DNA of 64,000 bases from Fallopia convolvulus (Eukaryota > Streptophyta > Magnoliopsida > Caryophyllales > Polygonaceae). The stretch spans positions 7,569,001 through 7,633,000 of the forward strand of contig OZ024718.1 of assembly GCA_964016875.1 (NCBI GenBank), given 5' to 3'. This document shows positions 35,446-46,269 of this stretch, piece after piece (position 1 is the stretch's first letter; each line of letters begins with the position of its first letter). The notes beneath the pieces are model-generated. The model saw only the letters and a program-made list of their open reading frames with translations. It was not told the origin of the DNA and searched no databases. A program made the position numbers and the translations under genes.

Positions 35446-36306
35446 GGCACGAAATGGAGTTCCGTGGGCGCAACTTGGAAATCTGCGGGTGAGTACTATT
35501 GTTTGGTCGTGTCATCAATCAATGTTGCAGTGGTGTCGATCATGGCTCGGACCATGGCTATCTCCTCACGTAGGGCTTCGATCTATTGAGCCATGGGTGT
35601 CGGCAGTGCCACCCGACATCACCAAGGATTAGTCATGGCAACAAGGTTCCCAAGAGGCCCCGAGGGCCATTGACGGTGGCACGGAACGACGCGACCGGCC
35701 GGGTTGATGCTAGGGTGCACGGTCGCGTCATGAGAGTCCTAGCATGCGCTCTGAAGACAGAAGCTTCAGTTGATATAACACGAGTTGGGGAAGGTGAGGC
35801 GCGGTCACGTCTCGGTTTGGCGCGGGCGTATCCTATCATGGCTCGCTTTTGGTTACAAACTTGACTCAAAATCTGGCCAACTGACATCAATTTCTATGCC
35901 GATATATTTTGATCGACTCTCTTTTTTTTTAAAAGCTCAGCTTTTTTTAACGGATGTTTTTTTTCTATATATGTATTTAAAAACAGTTGATCTCCATACA
36001 TATAAAAAGATAATAGACGGACAAAGTGGTTGGTAACTTAACAAAGATATAAAAAAATGCGGACTTACTAGGTTGCCCGGATGGTGGCAACCAAACAAGG
36101 TGGTGGCTGGTGGCAGCCGCGGATTTGATGGCGGTGTCGGAGAAGGAAGCCTTCGTCGAGCCGTTTGTGCTCTAATACCAGTTGATGTGTTTTGAGGTTG
36201 CTCGGTTCGCACGAGTGTCCGATCTAGGCTCATAATGGCCTCGGATCTTCTCCCACGAGACGAAACTAGGATAAACATGAACTACATGGTGGCTCGTGAG
36301 AGAGCA

Positions 36307-39300
36307 AGCTATGTCACAGTCAATCGATTCCCACGATATCTCTCCATTCCTCTCCGGAAATTTGATGTTGAGCTTCTCCAATGGGTTGTTCCCTATTTAA
36401 AGATTTTAGCTGAAATGGTTGTAAAACCTAACACTAGGGAACATCGTAAGCGGGGGTACATTACGTACGTGTATAAAGTATGAGGAGATACCTCAATTTC
36501 AAGAAGCTGCCCAATTCTTCATCTTCCCTCTTTAGTGCAAAAGCTTTAAAATAGGTTGTAGAAATTAAATCAGGTGTGTTTTCTTCTTATTATGTTTTCA
36601 TTAAGTGAGAAATAAAACTTCACCTTATCATTTATTTTCAATCTTCTAATTTTTTTTTGGTCCCAGGGAAATGTTATATATCACCCGTAGTTACAATGTG
36701 TTTACATTCACATGGTATGTGTTGATATTTTAGCCCCCTATATTTTGCGGGGTTTTTTCTTTCTTTTGTATGGATTTATATATTTTTTTATCATCATCAT
36801 TGTACTCCGATCTTGTAATTCTACCATCTTCCTTCTTCCTTCTTCTCTCATCTTCTTTCTAGATCCCTACAACTTACTGTAGCCAAGAAAATATAATGGA
36901 CAATCACCCAAACTCCTATATTTTATTGACTACAGATTTGATGTCTCAAAATCTTACTAGTGGTTCCAATGGGTCGTTGCCTACTTAAAGATTTTAGATG
37001 AAATGGTTGCAAAACCTAACACCAGGGAACATCGTACGCGGGGTACATTACGTGTTTGAGTCTGAGGAGATACCTCATTTTCAAGAAGCTGCTCAATTTC
37101 ATCAGCTTCCATCTTTAGTGCAAAAGCTTCAAATAGGTTGGACAGATTAAATTAGGTGTGCTTTCTTCTTATTATATTTTCATCAAGTGCGAAATAAATC
37201 TTCACCTTATCCTTTATTTTCAATCTTCTAAATATATTTTATTTTTGGTCCAAGGGAGATGTTATACATCACCCACAATTAAAAGGTGTGTACATTCACG
37301 TGGTTTGTGTTAATATTTTAACCACACTTTATTTTGCGGGGCTTTTTCTTTCTTTTTTATGGGGTTATATATTTTTTTATCATAATCATTCTTCTCCCAT
37401 CTTGTAATTCGTCCATCTTCTTTCTTCTTTCTTCTCCCATCTTCTTTCTAGATCTCTACAACTTAATGCAGCTAAAAAAAATAATGGATGATCAATCAAA
37501 CTCCTATATTTTATTGAGCAGAGTTTTGGAGGGTGTTAGAATTGACCACGACGATTCTTTGATGTCTCCATATCTTGCTAGCTATGTCACTGTCAATCGA
37601 TTCCCACGATATCTTCCCATTCTACTCCGGAAATATGATGTCCCGCTGCTTTGGGTCGTTTTCTATTTAAAGATTTTAGTTGAAATGGTACAAAACCTAA
37701 CACTAGGAAACATCATACGCGGGAGTACATTACGTGTTTAAAATCTGAGGAGATACCTCAATTTCAAGAAGTTGCTCAATTTTTTCAACTTTAATCTTTA
37801 GTGCAAAAGCTTTAAGATAGATTGGAGTTATTAAATTAGGTGTGTTTTCTTCTTATTATGTTTTAATCAAGTGGGAAATAAAACTTCACCTTATCCTTTA
37901 TTTTCATTTTTCTATTTTTTTTTGTCCAAGGAAGATGTTATATATTATCCATAATAACAAGGTGTTTACATTCACGTGGTTTGTAATTATATTTTAGCCC
38001 CACTTCAGTATACAGGGCATTTTTCTTTCTTTTGTATAGGGTTATATATTTTATGATCATCATCATTCTTCTCTCATTTTGTAATTCTCCCATCTTCTTT
38101 CTTACTTCTTCTCCCATCTTCTTTCTAGAAATTTGTAGCAAAAAAAAAAATGGATGATCAGTTGATCACTCAAACTCCTATATTTTATTGAGTAGAGATT
38201 TAGAGGGGGTTAGAATTGACCACGACGCTGCTCTGATGTCTCTATATCTTGCTAGCTATGTCACTGTCAATTGATTCCCACGATATCTCCTCATTCCACT
38301 CCGAAAATATGATACCAAGCTGCTCCAATGGGTCGTTCCCTATTTAAATACTTTATCTAAAATTGTACAAAACTTAACACTATGGAAAATCATATGCAGG
38401 GGTACATTACGTGTTTAAAATCTGGGGAGATACCTCAATTTCAAGAAGCTGCTTAATTTTTGTAGCTTCCATTTTTAGTGCAAAAGTTTTATGATGGGTA
38501 AGAGCAATTAAATCCGGTGTGTTGTCTTCTTATTATGTTTTCATCAAGTTGGAAATAAAACTTTACCTTATCCTTTATTTTCAATCTTCTAATTTTTTTT
38601 GGTCCAAGGGAGATGTTATATATCACCCACAATTACAAGGTGTTTACATATACGTGATTTGTGTTGATATTTTAGCCTCACTTTAGTATTTAGGGGCTTT
38701 TTTCTTTCCTCTGAATGGGGTTATATATTTTTTGATCATGATCATTCTTCTCCCATCTTCCTTCTTCCTTCTTCCCCTTCTTCTTTCTAGATCTCTACAA
38801 CTTACTACATCTAAAAAAATAGATGAGCAACCAAACTCCTATATTTTATTGATTTAATATTTTAAAGGGGTTAGAATTGACCACGACGCTGCTTTGATGT
38901 CTCCACATCTTGCAAGCTATGTCACAGTCAATCGATTTCCACGATATCTCCCCATTTCTCTCCGAAAATTTGATGTCGAGCTGCTCCAATGGGCCGTTCC
39001 CTATTTAAAGATTTTAGCTAAAATGGTTGCAAAACCTAACACTAGGGAACATCGTACATGGGGGTACATTACGTGTTTGAAGTCTGAGGAGATACCTCAA
39101 TTTTAAAAAGTTGTTCAATTTCTTCAATTTCCATCTTTAGTGCAAAAGCTTTAACATAGGTTGGAGAGATTAAATCAGGTGTGTTTTCTTCTTATTATAT
39201 TTTCATGAAGTGAGTAATAAAACTTTAGCTTGTCCTTTATTTTCAATTTTCTAATTTTTTTTGGTCCAAGGGAGATGTTATATATCGCTCATGATTACAT

Positions 39301-39409
39301 GGTGTTTATATTCACATGGTTTGTGTTAATATTTTAGCCCACTTCCAGTATGCGGGATTTTTTTCTCTCTTTTGTATGGAGTTATATATTTTATGATCAT
39401 GATACGATT
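36307..39409 (+). repeat. Tandem array of about 660-bp units (five copies; a sixth at 41683-42017)
   Basis: The anchor TTTAGTGCAAAAG recurs at 36531, 37114, 37798, 38474 and 39136 (spacing 583-684 bp). Each full unit has a pyrimidine-rich leader ending TTTCTAGATC, then ATGGATGATCA-like starts, then a block encoding YVTVNRFPRYLPI-LRKFDVELLQW (copy-to-copy variation), then LKSEEIPQFQEAAQF and an AT-rich tail. Copy 2 has lost part of the coding block, and no copy has a long intact frame. The first copy is truncated at 36307 by the older retroelement. I do not recognise the protein, nor can I tell whether this is an amplified gene fragment or a satellite-like repeat. Confidence 0.8.
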
Positions 39410-39707
39410 CCAGCCTAGTCATTTCTTTTAATTTAATGTTATTTCAGTTTGGTCATTAATTAATTTCTGCTTTGCCGTTAGTGTGGTAGGAGAGTTAGTT
39501 TTAGAGTCAAAGTTAGTGGGTTAGTGTTTAGGATCACTACTTAGTTTATAGGTTAGTGGTTAGTTAGTTCACGCTTTTCTTCTCTATTTAAGTGTAGTCC
39601 ACTTTAGATTGTAATTCAGCATTGAAATATAATTGAAAAGAGTCGTAGGAACAGTTTTCCTGCCAAAATTTCCTCTTGCTAGATTCTGGCCAAGAGTGGT
39701 CCTATCA
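39410..39707 (+). repeat. 5' LTR of the gag-only element
   Basis: TGATACGATTCCAGCCTAGTC... ending GTGGTCCTATCA. Contains CTATTTAAG as a possible TATA near 39584. Confidence 0.85.
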
Positions 39708-39711
39708 TTTT

Positions 39712-39728
39712 TGGTATCAGAGCAATCC
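39712..39728 (+). other. Primer-binding site of the gag-only element
   Basis: TGGTATCAGAGCAATCC, four bases after the 5' LTR, tRNA-Met type. Confidence 0.8.
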
Positions 39729-39736
39729 GATCCAAG

Positions 39737-41346
39737 ATGGTGGTTTCAACCCGTAACACACCCAACGACCCCGATCCTCCACAATTACCTCAGCCACCCA
39801 CTCTCCTCGATATCGCCCAACAGTTGGCCGCCCTAACCTCTCGAATGGAGGTCCTGGATACGGTCCTCGCCAAGGTCGCAGTCTTGGAGGCAAATTCCTA
39901 GCCCATAGGGTCCAACCTAACCTTGACAGTACCCCTGAAAGCTCACACCAAGGAGGCTCTAGGGTACGGGCAACCGTCAACCACTTCGAAGGAGCCAATA
40001 GAGATCGAAACCGGTCTCCTCATACCCCAGGGACAGATCGCAACCGTAACCACTTTAGGGATGACTACGAAGACGACGACGATGGTCGCCGGAGCTATCA
40101 AGCCGTCCATCGTCCTAGAGCGCGCCTCGATTTTCCGAAATTTGAAGGCGGGGATCCGCGAGGGTGGATTCTCCGGGCAGAGAAGTACTTTCGCTACTAC
40201 GAAGTAGCGGACGACATGAAGGTTGAAGTCGCCGCGATGTACTTAGAAGGCGATGCTCTTGACCTTTATGCTTGGGTCAACGGAAAGCGAGAAATAGTGG
40301 TATGGGAAGAATTAATTCACATCTTTCAAGAGCATTACGGGCTCCCCGACTTCCAGATGCCTGACGAGTCGTTGTGCTCCATCAAACAAACGGGCTCGGT
40401 TGCTGAATACCGAGTTGAGTTCGCCAGACGTGCGGCTAGGGTGAAAGATTGGCCTGAGTTGGCACTCCTGGGAGCTTTCGTCTCTGGCCTGAAGGAAGAA
40501 CTAAGAGCAGAGGTGAGAATCCATTCACCGAGATTTGTTTTCAGGGTTGCATCCTTAGCCCTAGAGTTAGAATCAAAGTTGGGCTTAGTCAAAAATACCA
40601 ATTCTACCCAACCCACTTACAGACCCAACTATAGCAATCCTCCACCATCTTTTCCATGTCCATCCACAAACCCAAATCAGACCACCGTCCCAACCAATCG
40701 ACTTTCTAACGCCGAACGACAATCACGACGGGAGAAGGGACTTTGTTTCCGTTGTGGAGAAAAGTTCACCCCTGGCCACCAATGCAAACCCACCTTGTCT
40801 ATCATGGAATACGGTGGTGAGACTGAAGAAGCTTTCGGTAATGCTAAAGATGAAGTCCAACTATACAATCATGTTGTGGGCATGGAGGGCGGTGCTGAAA
40901 TTTCTTTCCATCAGATTTCCGGCGAGTCAGGTACAACGACTATGAAGCTTCGTAGGACACTGAACCATAGATCGGTCTTGGTCCTGGTGGATAGTGGCTC
41001 CACCCACAACTTTATTTCCGACAAGCTTATCCAGGAACTAAAGTTGCCTACACATGAGGTTCCGGGCTTCAAAGTCACCATTGGCAATGGCGAAGCCATC
41101 CGCTGCAACACGATCTGTTCTAATGTCACCATCCAATTTTCCGGCCTTGTCATCACTCAGGACTATTACCCGTTATCACTAGGCGACACCGAAGTAGTTT
41201 TGGGCATTAAATGGCTTGCTTCTTTGAGCACGGTCTTAGTCAATTGGAATGACTTGTTCATCAGTTTCAAATGCAATGGGAAGCAATATAAACTCAAAGG
41301 TGTCAAGCCTACCCAAGAGGAGCCCGGTGACATTCTTCCGACTTGA
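39737..41346 (+). pseudogene. gag-protease of the small LTR element
   Basis: Starts MVVSTRNTPNDPDPPQLPQP just after the primer site. TAG at 39899-39901 (NS-PIGSN) and a one-base shift near 39915 disrupt the N-terminal part. The main frame is then open through the capsid (DFPKFEGGDPRGWILRAEKY, VEVAAMYLEGDALDLY), a zinc knuckle CFRCGEKFTPGHQC (about 40744-40785) and an aspartic protease (LVDSGSTHNFISDKL, near 40990; VVLGIKWLASL) to a stop at 41344-41346. These are chromovirus-type gypsy sequences. The protein stops where RT would begin. Confidence 0.83.
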
Positions 41347-41375
41347 GGACAAGTCGTGTTTTGGGGAGCATGCAT

Positions 41376-41682
41376 TGATAGGATTCCAGCCTAGTCATTT
41401 CATTTAATTTTATTTTATTTTATTTTGGTCATTAATTAATTTCTGCTTTGCCGTTAGAGTGCTAGGAGAGTTAGTTTTAGAGTCAAAGTTAGTGGGTTAG
41501 TGTTTAGGAGCACTACTTAGTTTATGGGTTAGTGGTTAGTTAGTTCACGCTTTTCTTCTCTATTTAAGTGTAGTCTACTTCAGATTGTAATTCACATTAA
41601 AATATAATTGAAAAGAGTCGTAGGAACACTTTTCCTGCAAAAATTTCCTCTTGCTAGATTCTGGCCAAGAGTGGTCCTACCA
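41376..41682 (+). repeat. 3' LTR of the gag-only element
   Basis: TGATAGGATTCC to GTGGTCCTACCA. Slightly longer than the 5' LTR because of an ATTTT expansion near 41410. Confidence 0.85.
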
Positions 41683-42017
41683 GATCATCACCATTCTTCT
41701 CCCATCTTGTAATTCTCCCATCCTCTTTCCAGATCTTTACAACTTACTGCAGTTAAAAAAATGATTGATCACTCAAACACTTATATTTTATTGAGTAAAG
41801 ATTTGGAGGGGGTTAGAATTGACCACGACGTTGTTTTGATGTCTCCATATCGTTCTATCTATGTCACAGTCAATCGATTCCCATGATATCTCCCCATTCC
41901 TCTCCGGAAATTTGATGACGAGATGCTCCAATGGGCCGTTCCCTATTTAAAGATATAGCTGAAATGGTTGCAAAACCTAACACTAGGGAACATCGTACGT
42001 GGGGGTACATTATGTGT
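41683..42017 (+). repeat. Sixth, truncated copy of the ~660-bp repeat
   Basis: Carries the leader, the TATGTCACAGTCAATCGATT block and the AACACTAGGGAACATCGTAC segment, then leaves the repeat consensus around 42017 and continues into NLR-like sequence. Confidence 0.7.
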
Positions 42018-42239
42018 GGGCCATTTAGTGCGTGCATTGAAAATCTTGTCAAGTTAGGAAAGTTAGTCGTCCTTCAACTGCACTTCATAATCGCAAAGGC
42101 CTTGGACAAGTTCGTAAACATGGCACAAGTGTACAATGTACACCAATGTTCCATCGAAAATCCACTTTCATGTGGGTGTTGTCCAAAACGGCCAATATGT
42201 AGAGGGAAACAGCCTAACTACTGGTGGGACCGCAAAGTC

Positions 42240-42974
42240 GATGCATAACATGGTGAGTCTGAGGAAGTTGAAGGATTTGAATGTGTTGGATGTGTCTAAC
42301 TTGGGTGGTGTAAATAGCTATCTGTTTACAATTGAGATCTTGGGATCACTCCAAAGCTCAAGGAGCTTTATGTGAGAAGTTGTCAGGAGATGGTGGAGCT
42401 TGTACAACAACGACCTATAGCTGTTGTAGAGGGGACATTTTTTTGTCTCCCTGAGTTGACCAAGATAGTGTTGTTTGATTTTCCAAGATTGAGGAGTGTA
42501 TGTTGTGGACAAGTGCTTAATTTCCCTATGTTGCGTTCAATTGAAGTTTGGAGGTGTGAGAATTTGAGGCTTCCTATGTTCCATTCTTTGGGTATGGAAG
42601 TTTATATAAGAGGCAAAAAGAGCTAGTTAGACAAACTGGGTTGGGATAATCATGGGAATTCAAATCCCTAATTTCAGCATAGGCCTTGTTCAGAACCTAG
42701 TCTTAAATTTGTTGAAGCACCTGTGCCTCCGGAGTTGACAGCCAACCGGTATGTCTATGTACATTTTGCACACTAGCTAATTTAACTATGTAATGTTGAA
42801 TCTTTTTTTTCATCTATATCAGTATTTAATCTTCTTGAATAAATTAGGGTGCACAAGAAGGATCCACAAGGAGGGGTAGATGAAGAAGGCAATGTAGAGA
42901 TTCAGACAAATGACATAACTAATGAAAAGTTTGATTTGCAAAATTGGTTTTGGAATTGGATGTGCTCAACGTAA
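42240..42974 (+). pseudogene. 3' part of a CC-NBS-LRR (NLR) resistance-type gene
   Basis: The segment encodes imperfect LRRs typical of plant NLR immune receptors: MVSLRKLKDLNVLDVSNLGG, PKLKELYVRSCQEMVEL, LPELTKIVLFDFPRLRSVCC, FPMLRSIEVWRCENLRLP. The LRR frame stops at 42624-42626 where one base seems displaced. Further on, VEAPVPPELTANR ends at a GT donor (42749) and resumes at 42848 as VHKKDPQGGVDEEG and EKFDLQNWFWNWMC, closing with TAA at 42972-42974, which suggests a normal last intron and exon. NB-ARC and N-terminal domains are absent; the fragment abuts the tandem array. Confidence 0.65.
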
Positions 42975-43009
42975 TTTGAGTGGTATGAGGTAGCACTCTT
43001 AAGAAACTC

Positions 43010-46000
43010 TGTTTATCTTTGAAATATGGTAAATATATCAAGCAAAAATGTACAAAGAGATCTCTACAAAATCAAGGGTCGAGATATAAAATACAAGGCA
43101 CAAAAACGGATCAACACGATCCAACAAGCCCCCTACCACCTCGCCAAAAACCCCACAACCCCTAGACAAAAACCTAGCACAGCCTAGGCATATCTACGCC
43201 CGAAAAAAACCACCCTAGACAAGCATGCCATGGGGTGACAAAGTAGGCAAAAGCACAAATCTAAAACTAGGCTCTCAAAGATCAAGAAAGCCTCGGGAAC
43301 AAGCCTTCCGAAGCAAAAGTTGTGCAACCCAAAAAACAACCAACAACACACCTCCGCCGGCAAGCGAGAGGGTGTAGACAAAAAACCAAGCTAGAAAAAG
43401 AGGAAAGAGAGAGTAAAGGTGAGCGGGAGATGGGTGAGAATCACATATGTAGGATGCTTGGCAACCCTGCCCCTTCTCTTCCATCTAACTTGCAATTGAT
43501 GTTGATCCTCCATTAGCATTCTTGAATGATTTTGATGGAGCACTCGGTTGTGTTTGGTGTTGCTCCATGGTATATCACATCATTACGTAGATCCCATATG
43601 AAATAGATGATACTTGGGAGTGTATAAATCCGAGCTTTGAAGAGATCACTTTTCTTCATTGGAGAGGTGAGGAACCACTCCATCCATTCTTCAAGACTAT
43701 TCTTCCTTACTTGGACCATATGCCAAGTCCACACTCTATTCATGGCTTCTTGGACCAACCCACATTCTCCCCAAAGGTGGGACCTCGATTCTACTCCATT
43801 TCCACAAAGAACGCAAGCTTCATTGATTTCAAAGCCCCTTTGCCTTAAGCGATCTTTGGTGGGGAGCCTACCAAGATAAGCAAGCCAAAAGCGGAAGCTC
43901 CATTTACGATCTTTGACATGCTTCCAAATGAGATCACACCACTCAATGGTTGGGCCCCTTGTTCTTAACCGATCATAAAGGTTGTGTGTGTCAAGCTACC
44001 CGCTCGGAAGGGTGAGCAAGTCAAGGTTTAGGGAGTTTTGAATCTTGATCTTCATCCTGGAATGCCCTTTTAATCGGATCACGAATTTTGAGGAGGCATT
44101 TCCATAGCCATGAATTGGATCTATTTGCTTTGATGTGCCAAAAGTTCGCTCTTCTTGTGTGTCTTTGGCTAACCCATTTAGTCCATAACTTTGGTCTTCC
44201 CATAACTATTTCATGCCCAAACATGAACAAGGTGACTTTATTCCAAGCCGATATCTCCTTGAAATTTAAACCACCCTCCTCAAACGGCTTTGTGACCAAA
44301 TGCCACGCTACCAAGGCCTTTTTTCCACCCACTTTTCTAGACCAAAGGAAGAATCGGCATAGTGCTTCTATCCTCTTCAACCACCTTCAGAATAATTGTA
44401 GATTGGACCCAAAAGGAGAGAAGGCCTTCAATCATTAAGCGTATTACTTGTGCGCGGCCCGCATATGACAACATTCGGGTGCTACTTCTATTTATGACAT
44501 TAGTGAGCTTGTCGGAGTGAAGCGGCATGCCTAGGTAGCGGACCAGAAAAGCACCAGTTTCAAGACCTAAGATACCGGCCAGATTTGCCCTTTCATCAAG
44601 CGGGACTCCTCCAAAAAATATTTGGCTTTTATGTGCGTTTGCAATGAGGCCTGAGGCCGTTGCGAAGTCTAGAAGGCATCCCTTTATGACATTGAGAGTG
44701 ATTCTCGTGGGCTTGCAAAAAATAAGCAAATCGTCGGCAAAGGCTATATATGTTGGTGAGTTTGAGTTGTCAACACATTGGGTGAAAGCAAAACCCTTGT
44801 AGTACTTGTTTTGGCTAGCCTTCGGTTGAATATCTCCATAATGAGCACAAAAAGTAAGGTAAAGAAGGGTTCACCTTGTCTAAGCCCCCTCTTTTCAGGA
44901 ATGAAGCCCCTAGGTTCCCGATTAACAAGGATGGAAAATCGGGGGGTGGTGACATTTTGTAGGAGAAGTTGGATGAGCCATGGAGGAAATCCAAAGTAAT
45001 GCAAGGTTTTTTCAAGGTATCCCCAATCCACACTATCAAATGCTTTATGAAGGTCAACTTGGAGCAAACAAAGTTTGGTCACATCCCGTTTCTCATAGTT
45101 AGCGGCTAATTCTTGGGTCACCACTATGTTGTGTGTAATTGATCTCCCGAGAATGAAAGCACCTTGGTCATAAGAGATGATCTTGTCGAGGAGGGGTCTT
45201 GTGCGGCTAACAAGGATCTTAGAAATGGCTTTTAGAAAGGTATTACAACAAGAGATTGACCGGAAATCTTTTATGTGGAATGGGTTATCAATTTTGGGAA
45301 TAAGACTCACAAACATGTTGTTCCAATCCCGAAGTAATCGCCTCGTCTCAAAAAATTCCTTCATAGCCAACACAATATCGGCTCCCACAATATGCCAACG
45401 CCTTTTGAAGAGGTGACTACCAAACCCGTCAGGACCCGGAGACTTGCTCGATCCAATGTCAACAAAGGCCTTTTTTTTATTTCTTCTTCACAAGGTGTTA
45501 TCCTCAAATTTGCAATGTCGTTAGGCTGAAATTTTGCCCCTTTTAGCTCATCAAAGTTGAACGGAGAAGGTGTATTTGATGAGCCAAAGAGGCGCTCAAA
45601 GTAGCCCACCATTGTCATCTTTAAACAAGTGCATGGCGTTGCTCACCCTCCTCTCTTTGATGCGGTTGAAGAATAGGGAGGAGGTTTCCTCTCCCATGGT
45701 TAATCAATCAAGCTTAGTTCTTTGAGTAGTGGAATTAGTCAACGAGTGCATGCGGATCTCTAGCTCTTTCTTGGCTTCAATTACGGCTTCTTGTTTCTCA
45801 ACACAAGCAAAATCTTCTTGTAGAGCTTCATGTGCAAGTTTCAAATTCTCCACACTTTCTTCAACTTAGGCTTCTCAAATCCTAAACTTAGTTCTTTGCC
45901 AAGATTTTAGGACGCCCTTGAGTTTTTATAGCTTAGAGGGGAGGATGAATTGTGCCGTACCAATCACAATTTCTTCCCATACCCTTCGGATCAAAGTTTC

Positions 46001-46262
46001 GAAATCCTCATCTCCACCTAATGGTTGAAAAAACGAAAGGGGTATTTTTTGTGGGCAGTATTTGGGTTTACATGGGTTAGGCAAGGTGAGTACTGGTCCC
46101 ATAGGTTTGGGTCCCCGAAGAAAGCAAAAGAGTTCCCAAAGTTTAAGGTCCTATCTTTGGTGGACAAGTGTCCGATCAATTTTTGTTGCAACCCGGGCCA
46201 TCTCCATTTGTTGATTAGACCAAGTATAATGTGCCCCCGAGAAAGCAAGACCAAGTATAGTA
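43010..46262 (-). pseudogene. L1-type LINE, 5'-truncated ORF2
   Basis: On the minus strand from high to low coordinates: endonuclease end (TWSNQQMEMARVATKIDR, NTAHKKYPFRFFNHW, about 46250-46018); RT (MFVSLIPKIDNPFHIKDFR, YDQGAFILGRSI, LLQVDLHKAFDSVDWGYLE, PEKRGLRQG, FADDLLIF near 44730, then YLGMPLHSDKL); RNase-H/zf-RVT end (WLWKCLLKIRDP, AWNKVTLFMFG). The frame is broken several times and the endonuclease start is missing. LINE ORF2 supplies nicking and reverse transcription for target-primed insertion. Confidence 0.82.
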
Positions 46263-46269
46263 TTTAGTA

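Larger units (their letters stand above)
25741..36306 (-). mobile_element. Old reverse-strand LTR element fragment, interrupted by the Tat element
   Basis: Bases 36164-36181 on the minus strand read ACTGGTATTAGAGCAC, a tRNA-Met-type primer site. It abuts TGATGTGTTTTG, so an LTR-like segment of about 124 bp (36183-36306, TG...CA) lies to its right. The minus strand from 36160 to 35446, resumed at 26128 to 25741, has gag-like coding character (IEALREEIAMVRAMID). The Tat element (26129-35445) sits inside it with GCCAC/GGCAC flanks. No second LTR is seen on the left, so this copy is truncated. Confidence 0.5.
39410..41682 (+). mobile_element. Small LTR element with gag and protease only (TR-GAG-like)
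   Basis: LTRs at 39410-39707 (298 bp) and 41376-41682 (307 bp), perfect 5-bp TSD GATCA (39405-39409 and 41683-41687), and primer site TGGTATCAGAGCAATCC from 39712. The interior of 1.67 kb codes only gag and a protease domain, then runs straight to a G-rich tract (TTTTGGGGAGC) and the 3' LTR. No RT, RNase H or integrase is present, so it would have to be mobilised in trans. It is inserted in the tail of the fifth unit of the tandem array. Confidence 0.87.
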
